From Chlorobiaceae bacterium (GTDB taxonomy: Bacteria > Bacteroidota > Chlorobiia > Chlorobiales > Chlorobiaceae): 39,168 nt of DNA. Positions 17,902 through 25,624 of the stretch are shown here, piece by piece (position 1 is the stretch's first letter; every line of letters begins with the position of its first letter). A program made the translations under genes and the position numbers. The notes beneath the pieces are model-generated. The model was not told where the DNA came from, did no database searches, and worked only from the letters and a program-made list of their open reading frames with translations. The stretch is from assembly GCA_013334525.1 (NCBI GenBank), contig JAAXXK010000025.1, forward strand, positions 1 through 39,168. Direction: 5' to 3'.

Positions 17902-19752
17902 ATGGCATATTTCAAGAATATCTGCCTTATCGAGGCACCCCAGGTAGTCGTCACTCCTTTCCCCCGGTTCATCACCGATTGTATCGGTATCTGTTATCTG
18001 GCTGCGGCCGTTGAGGATATCGTCGACACTCTGGTCATTCCGGATAACTATTACAACGACGGCCTGTTCGACAGCTTCAGGAGCCTGCTGAATAACCGGA
18101 CGATCGACCTTGTGGCCATATCCTCCATGACCGGCGGCTTCAACAACGCCGTACGGCTTGCCCGTATAGCCAAGGAGCACGGCAAGTTCGTCGTGATGGG
18201 GGGCTTCCATCCCACCTCTCTTCCTGAAGAGGTGCTGGCGCTTGACTGCGTCGACCTTATCGCCATCGGAGAGGGCGAAGCTACCTTCAGGGAGCTGGTG
18301 CAGAACGGCCCATCGCGCGATATCAAGGGGCTTGCCTGGCGCGAAAACGGCCAGACGGTCTACACCGGCATGAGGGAGCTGATCATGGATGTTGATTCCA
18401 TCCGCTATCCCCTGCGTGCGCTCCGGCCCGAGCGGTTCGGCGAGAAAGGGGACGACTATACCATCGACACCATCTATACCTCGCGTGGATGCCCATGGTC
18501 ATGCTCGTTCTGCGCCAACGACAAAATGCACAAGCAGTGGCGCGGCCGCAGCGCGGAGAACGTCGTCAATGAGATCGCCCAGCTTCACGATCCGAAGAAA
18601 AAGAAGCTGATCAAGATATGGGACGCCAACTTCCTCACCAACATCAAGCGGGCTGAAGAGATCTGTGACCTGATGATCGCTCGCGGGCTCACCAATTTCA
18701 GGATCATGACCGAAACCCGGGCCAAGGATGTGGTTCGCGCCGAGCGGATACTGGGCAAGCTGCGCAGCATAGGGCTCAAGAAGGTTGGACTCGGCATCGA
18801 GAGCCCGAATCCGCAGACGCTTGAGCTGATGAACAAGAAGAACTCGCTCGACGACGTCTCGAAGGCCATCGGCCTGTTGACCAGCCACGGTATCGGCGCC
18901 GAAGGCTATTTCATCATCGGCCACCATTCGGAGAGCGAAGAGGATACCATGGCCTATCCGCTGTTTGCCAAGTCGCTCGGACTCAAACAGTCCCTGTTCA
19001 TGGCCATGACCCCTTATCCCGGCACGAAGATATTCGAGGAGTATCGTAGCGAAGGCAATATCACCTCCAGCGATTGGGATCTCTACAACAATTTCACCCC
19101 GGTCATCAAAACCGCCAGCATGGACACGGCTGACCTGGTGAGGATGCTGGCCTACTGCAATGTGGCGTTCTGCAATTACCGATCGCTGCTGAAAAGGGAT
19201 AGCGAACGCGGTGTGCTGATCGTATTCCTGCGGGATCTTTTCCAGTTGGTGTTCCTGCTTCGGGTAAATAAAGGCCTCGACCAGAAGGCGGTCAGCAAGA
19301 TTATTTTTGAGGCTTTTGTGCGCTATCTCGAGACCAATCCGCGGATCGAGTACCGCAACTCACCGCCTCCTCCAGTGCTTAAGCAGCCGTATGTCGTGAG
19401 TCTCGAGCACTCCTCGGGTTACCGCGTCGATTGCTTTATACAGCAGCAGGGCGACGGCAGGGCGATGACGATGAAAAAGGTTTCCTCCAGCCAGCCCGCC
19501 ACCGGACCGGTGATCAGTCTTGACGAGGTGGTCTCGGCCGCATGGTCGATCTCCATGGACATTCTCATGCGGATGCTCTACCGCAACGAGCTCATTCGCA
19601 ACAATCCCGGCCTGACCGGCAGGCAGGTGCTTGCGCTTCTTGCCGATCGCGATATCCGCAATGCAGGGTTCAAGCTGGCCGGCCTCTACCGCAGCTGCGT
19701 GCAGAAGAAGAACAAGGCAGGGAGCAGGCAACCGCAGAAGGTGCCTGCATAA
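17902..19752 (+). CDS. B12-binding-domain radical SAM protein, BchQ/BchR-like
   Basis: The 616-residue protein has an N-terminal cobalamin-binding-type Rossmann region (to about 140, including [14 protein letters not shown]). The radical SAM motif C-x3-C-x2-C follows at 197-204 ([10 protein letters not shown]). The histidine of the classical DxHxxG B12 motif is not seen. Blocks such as [30 protein letters not shown] and [13 protein letters not shown] recall the BchQ/BchR methyltransferases that modify C-8 and C-12 side chains of bacteriochlorophyll c, d and e. About 200 C-terminal residues form an additional domain. The ATG has a GGAG about 10 bases upstream. It may be BchR, BchQ or a third paralogue; no other pigment gene is adjacent. 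Confidence 0.8.
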   Translation: MAYFKNICLIEAPQVVVTPFPRFITDCIGICYLAAAVEDIVDTLVIPDNYYNDGLFDSFRSLLNNRTIDLVAISSMTGGFNNAVRLARIAKEHGKFVVMGGFHPTSLPEEVLALDCVDLIAIGEGEATFRELVQNGPSRDIKGLAWRENGQTVYTGMRELIMDVDSIRYPLRALRPERFGEKGDDYTIDTIYTSRGCPWSCSFCANDKMHKQWRGRSAENVVNEIAQLHDPKKKKLIKIWDANFLTNIKRAEEICDLMIARGLTNFRIMTETRAKDVVRAERILGKLRSIGLKKVGLGIESPNPQTLELMNKKNSLDDVSKAIGLLTSHGIGAEGYFIIGHHSESEEDTMAYPLFAKSLGLKQSLFMAMTPYPGTKIFEEYRSEGNITSSDWDLYNNFTPVIKTASMDTADLVRMLAYCNVAFCNYRSLLKRDSERGVLIVFLRDLFQLVFLLRVNKGLDQKAVSKIIFEAFVRYLETNPRIEYRNSPPPPVLKQPYVVSLEHSSGYRVDCFIQQQGDGRAMTMKKVSSSQPATGPVISLDEVVSAAWSISMDILMRMLYRNELIRNNPGLTGRQVLALLADRDIRNAGFKLAGLYRSCVQKKNKAGSRQPQKVPA

Positions 19753-19828
19753 GGGTCGTTCATCTTATCTCTTTTAGGGTTCGATTGCTGAGCTGATCCT
19801 GGTATTTCGGGATCGAAATCCAGAACAG

Positions 19829-19865
19829 AGGCTGTCTCAAAAATCAGGATAAGGCAGCCTTTTGT
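19829..19865 (+). terminator. terminator-like hairpin with IS-end-like left arm
   Basis: AGGCTG and CAGCCT pair around a long loop, followed by TTTTGT, 77 bases after the radical SAM stop. The left arm belongs to AGGCTGTCTCAAAA, which recurs exactly at 39141-39154, so this may be a relic of a mobile element end rather than a dedicated terminator. Confidence 0.4.
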
Positions 19866-19914
19866 CGTAAGAGCATCACCCTCCAGTCCGATTCATAACC
19901 TGCAATTCAAAAGC

Positions 19915-19949
19915 ACAATACTTCAGGACACCTCTGTTTAATGTCGTGA
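19915..19949. repeat. partial copy of the 14.5-kb inverted-repeat element
   Basis: ACAATACTTC, then GG-(3)-ACCTCT, then TTTA-(1)-TGTCGTGA match the left end of the element at 14493-14528 with few differences. The rest of that element is not recognisable here, so this is an end fragment or a diverged family member. Confidence 0.6.
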
Positions 19950-19994
19950 ATACGGGCGCTTCGCGAACCACCCCTAAGGGGATTGGTTATTAAA

Positions 19995-20073
19995 GGAGGG
20001 CGGGGTTTCCAACCCGCCATTACCATCAATGAGTGTCGGGAACTCGAATGACGGACAGGAATGTCCGCCCTCC
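19995..20073. repeat. nested inverted repeat forming a three-way-junction-like structure
   Basis: GGAGGGCGG (19995-20003) pairs with CCGCCCTCC (20065-20073). Within it two hairpins alternate with the outer stem: GGCGGG/CCCGCC (19999-20018) and GGACA/TGTCC (20053-20066). The region lies in the 470-base gap before the HAD gene and has no coding sense. It looks like a dispersed palindromic repeat. Confidence 0.7.
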
Positions 20074-20224
20074 GTTGCATAACTTTTCATTCGAGACCGC
20101 ATTCCGTGGTTTCCTCCGCGCCTTCCGTTATTATACTCCTTGACTTGATGATCCTTCTTGGGTGCTCTTTACCTTTGTTTATCTTTTGCAAGGTTGCAAC
20201 AATTCCAATATCAGTCAAAGCACG

Positions 20225-20884
20225 ATGATCGAAGCTGTTTTATGGGACAATGACGGTATTCTGGTGGACAGCGAGGCGCTGTTTTTCGACCTGACCAGAC
20301 GTTTTTTTGCCGAAGCCGGCCTTGTGCTCGAAGAGAAGTACTGGGGACTCGAGTATCTGGGAAACGCGAAGCACAGTTACGAAATCGCGCTGGAACTCGG
20401 CCTGACTCCTGAACTTGCCGGGCCTTTGCTTGACAGGCGTAATGAAGCATTCGTCGATCGTATCAGGAAGCCCGTGACGCTCATGCCGAAGGTGCGCGAA
20501 ACCATCGAGGCGCTCTACGGTCAGGTGCGGCTGGGCATCGTGACAGGAAGCCCCCGTGACAAGCTCGAACTGATGCACGGGCCGGAGGGGCTGCTCGACC
20601 GCTTTGAGGTGATCGTCACGGACAACGAGGTAACGAACCCGAAACCGCATCCCGAACCCTATCTGAAAGCCCTTGAAATGCTTGGTATCGAGCCCGGCCA
20701 ATGCCTTGCGGTCGAAGATTCGCGTCGTGGGCTTGATTCGGCCCACGCTGCCGGCATCGCCTGCGTCGTGGTGCCGAATGCGCTGACCAGGGTGCAGAGC
20801 TTCGAGTGTGCTTACGCCGTCGAAGCCGATGCATCGGGCGTCCTGAAGCACATTCACGCGCTGAATTCGGGTGGTCGGGGGTGA
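20225..20884 (+). CDS. HAD-superfamily hydrolase, beta-phosphoglucomutase-like
   Basis: The 219-residue protein has HAD motif I VLWDNDGILVDSE (D8, D10), a helical cap, motif II GIVTGSP near 120, the motif III lysine in TNPKPHPEPYLKAL near 140, and motif IV AVEDSRRGLDSAHAAG near 165. NPKPHPEPY and the ED pair are typical of the beta-phosphoglucomutase/phosphatase subgroup, which includes phosphatases of sugar phosphates. The exact substrate is unknown. I use the ATG at 20225 because the frame upstream encodes a low-complexity hydrophobic stretch not found in the family; no clear Shine-Dalgarno sequence supports either start. Confidence 0.85.
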   Translation: MIEAVLWDNDGILVDSEALFFDLTRRFFAEAGLVLEEKYWGLEYLGNAKHSYEIALELGLTPELAGPLLDRRNEAFVDRIRKPVTLMPKVRETIEALYGQVRLGIVTGSPRDKLELMHGPEGLLDRFEVIVTDNEVTNPKPHPEPYLKALEMLGIEPGQCLAVEDSRRGLDSAHAAGIACVVVPNALTRVQSFECAYAVEADASGVLKHIHALNSGGRG

Positions 20885-20910
20885 GCCGGTATGGGGTTAG
20901 GCAGGGAAGT

Positions 20911-21591
20911 TCAATACCGTGTCTTTCCGAAGGGATCAGGACCGATCAACTTGTCGTTTACCAGTCGATATGAAACCGTTTTGCCCTGGCCCGCGCAATA
21001 CTTCGCATTGCTGACCGCCACCTGGACCAGGCTCGTTGCCACCGGTTTACCCGTTCTGGAATCAAGAACGCTGGCCTTGTTGATGCCGACATCCATGATT
21101 TCGGTCCCAACGCCGAAAAAGCGGCTTGCCACATGCACAGGCACTCCTTTGACATCAAGGACTATGGCGATCTCCGAGGCCTCACGATCGTCTTTCATAT
21201 GGTACATAATGACCGCTGCATCCTGTTTCCCGTCGCCGTTGATGTCTCCGAATACCGCCCGACCGGTCTGCATAAGTTCATAGTCAAGGTCGACGTTCTT
21301 CTGGCCTTTTTCATACACTCCATTGACCAGGCGTACCGATCTCACCTCCAACTGATCGGTATATGTCCATATTGCAGGATGATAGGAGGTATTCCTTACC
21401 GATTGAGCTGTCACTCCCGGCGCGGCTGTCGCATTCATCGAGTTTGACATGAGGGTGAGCAGGGCGACCGTCGTTATCGGCACCCGATTCCTGATTGTAT
21501 CAAGAATGCCGGCGAACAGCAAAGGCAAAAATGTTTCTACTGACAGATAACGATCGGGGAACCTCTGTTCAGGTACAGATGAAATAGTCAT
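20911..21591 (-). CDS. exported hypothetical protein
   Basis: I do not recognise a family. The C-terminal 170 residues look like a folded extracytoplasmic domain: an Asp/Gly loop FGDINGDGKQDAAVIMYH resembles a calcium-binding FG-GAP-type or EF-hand-like loop, followed by DVKGVPVHVASRF. Before it lies a hydrophobic stretch (VPITTVALLTLMSNSMNATAA) that could be a signal peptide. I chose the ATG at 21591 because AGGAAG stands about 9 bases upstream. A start closer to the hydrophobic segment is possible, and the frame is open to 21705. A single-gene unit convergent with the HAD gene. Confidence 0.6.
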   Translation of the reverse strand: MTISSVPEQRFPDRYLSVETFLPLLFAGILDTIRNRVPITTVALLTLMSNSMNATAAPGVTAQSVRNTSYHPAIWTYTDQLEVRSVRLVNGVYEKGQKNVDLDYELMQTGRAVFGDINGDGKQDAAVIMYHMKDDREASEIAIVLDVKGVPVHVASRFFGVGTEIMDVGINKASVLDSRTGKPVATSLVQVAVSNAKYCAGQGKTVSYRLVNDKLIGPDPFGKTRY

Positions 21592-21918
21592 GAAAGGGTG
21601 CTTCCTGGCATGTTTTTCCGTTTTCGGAAGCTGACGTATATCGGCAGAAAACCGGTCAGATTCAATGCCTGTGACGGTGCTGGACGATTGTGCCGAACCC
21701 ATCAATCCGGCCCTTGAGATTCAGGCAGGGCTTCAAACGGCCTGCTGGATGTCCGTATGAAATGTACTTCATATTTCACATAACTGTTCGATGAAAAAAC
21801 GCTCAACGAACTGATGTATCCGGCCCGGGCGGAGCTTTTCGTTCAAGTGGCGGTTTTCGTAACCATCCCCTGCGGGCCGTAATTCGACCGGTCGTCAAAC
21901 GCATCTCTATCGATCTCT
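21592..21918. other. intergenic gap between two minus-strand genes
   Basis: No gene is supported. A hairpin TATGAA-ATGTAC-TTCATA lies at 21756-21773, and GCAGG/CCTGC can pair around 21725-21744. The region holds the end of the kinase transcript and the promoter for the exported protein. Confidence 0.4.
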
Positions 21919-23868
21919 TTACGGGGCGCTCATTACCCGGTTGACGGCCTCGATGAACTCCTTGATGCTGAACGGTTTCGGGATAAAATCCACTCCCTCC
22001 ACCAACGGCTGGTTTACCGTGATATTATCAACAGCGTGGGCGGACATGAACAAGGCCCTGAGCGAGGGATTGTCCCTCTGGAGAAGCCTGCTCAGTTCAA
22101 CGCCGTTCATGGTTGGAAGGACGACATCCGTTACGAGCATGTCGATCCTGCTTTTGCATTTTTCTGAAACAAGCAGGCACTCTTCGGCATCTTTGGCTGT
22201 GAAAACCGTAAACTGGCGACTTTCGAGGATATCCTTGATGAGCTTGAGTATGTAGGGCTCGTCTTCGACCACCAGTATCGTTTTTTCCGAATTAAGTATT
22301 GTCTGGTCAGTTGCCCCGGAGCCCTTTTCGTTCAATGAATCCACATGCTGCGGCAGATAGATATCAAAAGTGCTTCCTTTGCCCATTTCAGTCCGGCACT
22401 CGATGTGGCCGTTATTCTGCATGACGATTCCATAGACCGTTGACAGGCCCAGTCCGGTTCCCTTGCCGACCTCCTTGGTTGTGAAGAACGGTTCGTAGAT
22501 GTGTGGCAGTACTTTCGGCTCGATACCGCTTCCGGTATCGCTTATCGAAAGCCTGATATAGTTGCCGGCAGAAAGAGCCGAACGGTTATTTATGCAATCG
22601 GCGTTTTCGAAATGGGCAGCCGCGCAATCGATGAAGATTTTCCCGTTGCCGGTTATGGCGTCCCGGGCATTTATAAAAAGGTTCGAAAGGATCTGCTCAA
22701 GTTGGGTGGGGTCAATGAGCACAAACGCCCTGTTTTTGCAGGGGGTCCATTCGAACTGAATATTCTCACTGATCAAACGACTGTATAACGGGAGGCTTTC
22801 CGAAATGATCTCGTTCAGGTCGATAACTTTCGGAATCGTCATCTGCTTTCTGGCAAAGGCGAGAAGCTGGTGGGTCAACTGGGATGAACGAACGGCTATC
22901 TTGTGGATGTCCCGGATGTTATCGATATATGAGCAGGAGTGGTCAAGCTTTCTGAGCACCAGCTCCGTATTGCCGATGATTGCCGCGAGTGAGTTGTTGA
23001 AGTCGTGGGCGATTCCTCCTGCAAGCTGCCCGATCAGTTCCATTTTCTGGTACTGCAGCAACTGCTCCTGAAGTTTTTCCTGCTGTTCCTGGGCCTCTTT
23101 CAGTTCGGTTATTTCAGTTACGACCACCACCACGCAGGGCTGTCCCTCTATAATGGCTTTTTTGGCACGCAGGGTTGCCCATCGGTATGGCGGCCCATCT
23201 TTATGGTACATCCTGAATTCGGCCGTCTCTTCGGTATCGAAATTCATGACATTGAAAAACAACCTGTTCTTGAGCTCGAAAAGATCGTCAGGATGAACGC
23301 GGTTGAACGGATTGACGCCATGCATCTCTTCATCGGAGCGGCCATTGATGGTGTCGCGGGAAAACCGGTTCCAGCCGACAAGGCGCATGTTGGCATCGAC
23401 AACAAGGATCGACGCCGGTATGGCATCATATAGTTCTTTTGCCGTGGCAAGGGTATTGCAGACATGAGGTTCAGGCGATTTTTTCCTGTCAGAATCCTGG
23501 ACGGTAAGAAGAAAATGGGTAGCTGAATTGCCTGAAGAGAGAATGGGATAGAGGGTATATATCCAGGTGACGTTATGCCTTTGAAGTTCGTGGCTTACCG
23601 GATTTCGGGTGCCAATAGCCTCAGCGGCCATCTGGTTTCGCTTCACGATGTCGACGAAGGTTATCGGATGAGGGCTTTGGTCGATATCGGCATTTTGGCT
23701 TTTCACGGAGCCGGATGCGTACTCTTCCGTAAACGAACCGTCGGCATTGAGGATCAGCCCATTCAGGTCCATTACGAAAACTGGCTCGCTTAACTCCTGA
23801 AACAGATCGGAAACGGAGTCAGCCAGGAACCTGCCTGTGGCGGGGGGGTTGGGGGTGTGTTTAGGCAT
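21919..23868 (-). CDS. hybrid sensor histidine kinase (PAS-PAS-HisKA-HATPase-REC)
   Basis: The 649-residue cytoplasmic protein has two PAS-type sensor regions (about 10-130 and 145-265), the second with GWNRFSRDTINGRSDEEM and the PAC-like FRMYHKDGPPYRW. The phospho-accepting H-box is IAHDFNNSLAAIIGN (about 290). ATP-binding boxes follow: LFINARDAI (N), DTGSGI (G1) and GKGTGLGLSTVYG (G2). A C-terminal receiver (about 530-645) has LVVEDE, the phospho-aspartate block LVTDVVLPTMNG and the KPF lysine. No transmembrane segment or DNA-binding output domain is seen, so it must signal through a partner not in this window. It is divergent from the MFS gene. Confidence 0.93.
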   Translation of the reverse strand: MPKHTPNPPATGRFLADSVSDLFQELSEPVFVMDLNGLILNADGSFTEEYASGSVKSQNADIDQSPHPITFVDIVKRNQMAAEAIGTRNPVSHELQRHNVTWIYTLYPILSSGNSATHFLLTVQDSDRKKSPEPHVCNTLATAKELYDAIPASILVVDANMRLVGWNRFSRDTINGRSDEEMHGVNPFNRVHPDDLFELKNRLFFNVMNFDTEETAEFRMYHKDGPPYRWATLRAKKAIIEGQPCVVVVVTEITELKEAQEQQEKLQEQLLQYQKMELIGQLAGGIAHDFNNSLAAIIGNTELVLRKLDHSCSYIDNIRDIHKIAVRSSQLTHQLLAFARKQMTIPKVIDLNEIISESLPLYSRLISENIQFEWTPCKNRAFVLIDPTQLEQILSNLFINARDAITGNGKIFIDCAAAHFENADCINNRSALSAGNYIRLSISDTGSGIEPKVLPHIYEPFFTTKEVGKGTGLGLSTVYGIVMQNNGHIECRTEMGKGSTFDIYLPQHVDSLNEKGSGATDQTILNSEKTILVVEDEPYILKLIKDILESRQFTVFTAKDAEECLLVSEKCKSRIDMLVTDVVLPTMNGVELSRLLQRDNPSLRALFMSAHAVDNITVNQPLVEGVDFIPKPFSIKEFIEAVNRVMSAP

Positions 23869-24168
23869 AAAACTACTTTTACGGCACCAGGCCGTTACTA
23901 TGCCAGATTCAGCTCTTGTTACTTCTGATGATGCTAATCATCGCCATCGAGATGGCTTTAATAAATATATATACGCCAATTTATGACTTTTCACGTGATA
24001 ATGGAGCACGGTATTGGTCGGGATACCGGGAATCCTGACGCTTTCTATCTCCCCGGACGAGGGTATTTTTTCCAATGCCTTATATATCATATCTTTAACC
24101 ACACGTCAAATCCAACCTGAACCCGCGGAAATCAACCACATCCCGGATCTGTTTCTTCCGGGCCAAAC
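23869..24168. promoter_or_regulatory. divergent promoter region with tandem hairpins
   Basis: This 300-base gap separates the kinase and the MFS transporter genes, which point away from each other. Two adjacent perfect short palindromes occur, GATGAT-GCTA-ATCATC (23927-23942) and GCCATC-GA-GATGGC (23943-23956), followed by an AT-rich track, AATAAATATATATA. Promoters for both genes should lie here; exact sites could not be placed. Confidence 0.5.
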
Positions 24169-25422
24169 ATGGAGTATTTAGTGCAGGAAAAAGATCACGC
24201 AAGCATACGCGACATATTCAGCCTGCCGGTCATTGTGGCCGCGCTGGGTTACTTTGTCGACATCTATGACCTCGTGCTTTTCAGTATCGTCCGTGTGCCG
24301 AGCCTCAAGGCGTTCGGGCTGGAGGGTAAGGCGCTGATCGACTACGGGGTTTTCCTGCTCAACATGCAGATGATCGGCATGCTTGTAGGAGGCATCCTCT
24401 GGGGTTGGCTCGGGGACAAGAAGGGGCGCCTGAAGATCATGTTCGGTTCGATCCTTATCTATTCGCTGGCCAACTTCGCCAACGGGCTCGTGAGCTCATT
24501 GCCGGCCTATGCTGCAATGCGCTTCATTGCAGGTGTCGGGCTTGCAGGAGAGCTTGGCGCGGGCATTACGCTCGTGGCCGAGGTGCTGCATACCAGAATC
24601 CGCGGTTACGGCACGATGCTCGTTGCCTCGATAGGGGTGTCGGGTGCAATCCTTGCCAACCTGGTGGCCAGTACGTACGACTGGCGCAACGCATTTTTTA
24701 TCGGCGGAGCCCTCGGTATGCTGCTGCTTCTTGCCCGTATCCGGGTTGCCGAATCGGGCATGTTCCAGACGATGGAGGCCAAATCGGGCGTCAGCAGGGG
24801 CAACATGCTTGCCCTGTTCACCGACAGGGAACGTTTTTTCCGTTACCTGAACTCCATCCTCATCGGCGTGCCGATCTGGTTTGTTGTGGGGGTGCTCATC
24901 ACCTTTTCACCCGAATTCGCAACGGCGCTCAGAATCTCCGGACCGGTGACGGCGGGCAATGCGGTGATGTTCTGCTACCTTGGCCTGGTGTTCGGCGATC
25001 TGTCGAGCGGGCTGCTGAGCCAGTTCCTGAAGAGCCGCAAAAAAGCGGTTCTCACATTCATGCTGCTTACCATCGGGGCTGTCGCGCTGTTTTTCCTCCA
25101 GGGACCGGCCACGCCGCAGTTTTTCTATGGCGTTTGTGCAGCCCTGGGTTTTTCCGTTGGGTACTGGGCTATTTTCGTGACTGTGGCTGCCGAACAGTTC
25201 GGCACCAACCTTCGGGCTACGGTAGCCACGACCGTGCCGAACTTTGTGAGGGGGATGGTGGTTCCAATTACTATGCTTTTCCAGTTCACCAAGGGCCGTT
25301 TCGGCCTTGAGAACGGAGCGATCATCGTAGGTGGGATCTGCATGGTGCTGGCTCTCTTTTCGCTGGCAGCTCTGGCAGAGACCTTCCACAAGGATCTGGA
25401 TTATTTCGAAGAATTTCTCTGA
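24169..25422 (+). CDS. MFS transporter
   Basis: The 417-residue integral membrane protein has about 12 hydrophobic segments and the MFS loop signature GWLGDKKGRLKIMFGS between helices 2 and 3 (near residue 85). RFIAGVGLAGELGAGITL near 125 resembles the sugar/metabolite:H+ symporter branch. DIYDLVLFSIV in helix 1 also recalls the aromatic-acid and sialate porter subgroups. The substrate is not identifiable. The divergent hybrid kinase may sense the same compound, but that is only suggested by position. The start is the ATG near the end of a pyrimidine-rich leader without a clear ribosome-binding site. Confidence 0.88.
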   Translation: MEYLVQEKDHASIRDIFSLPVIVAALGYFVDIYDLVLFSIVRVPSLKAFGLEGKALIDYGVFLLNMQMIGMLVGGILWGWLGDKKGRLKIMFGSILIYSLANFANGLVSSLPAYAAMRFIAGVGLAGELGAGITLVAEVLHTRIRGYGTMLVASIGVSGAILANLVASTYDWRNAFFIGGALGMLLLLARIRVAESGMFQTMEAKSGVSRGNMLALFTDRERFFRYLNSILIGVPIWFVVGVLITFSPEFATALRISGPVTAGNAVMFCYLGLVFGDLSSGLLSQFLKSRKKAVLTFMLLTIGAVALFFLQGPATPQFFYGVCAALGFSVGYWAIFVTVAAEQFGTNLRATVATTVPNFVRGMVVPITMLFQFTKGRFGLENGAIIVGGICMVLALFSLAALAETFHKDLDYFEEFL

Positions 25423-25441
25423 GATGTTGTTGTAACCGGTG

Positions 25442-25495
25442 CCGACCCCGGCTTCCCCTGATCAGCTTGTTCAGCTTGTGGGAATACGGGGTCGG
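25442..25495. terminator. long interrupted hairpin between MFS and uvrA
   Basis: CCGACCCCG pairs with CGGGGTCGG and, after a 2x2 internal loop, TTCCC pairs with GGGAA, leaving a loop with direct repeats of CAGCTTGT. It begins 19 bases past the MFS stop and lies before the uvrA stop, so it could end both convergent transcripts. It has no clear T-run. Confidence 0.5.
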
Positions 25496-25624
25496 TTCTA
25501 GCCGGAAGTTGCCTTCATTGCGTACCTCATCTTCCGCTGAGTCTCTATTATCCCTTGCCGCAGATATTTCGAAACATCACCGATATGACGATTTTGTCCT
25601 GAAATATGGGGGCGCTTACGGCTG

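Larger units (their letters stand above)
19753..20224. other. repeat-filled intergenic gap
   Basis: About 470 bases contain, in order, an AGGCTGTCTCAAAA hairpin, an element-end fragment and a nested inverted repeat, but no supported gene. The last 60 bases are T-rich and probably hold the promoter of the HAD gene that follows. Confidence 0.6.

Noticed and set aside
24405-25310. 301-codon plus-strand frame inside the MFS gene
   Set aside because: Out-of-frame shadow with Arg/His-rich, non-protein-like composition.
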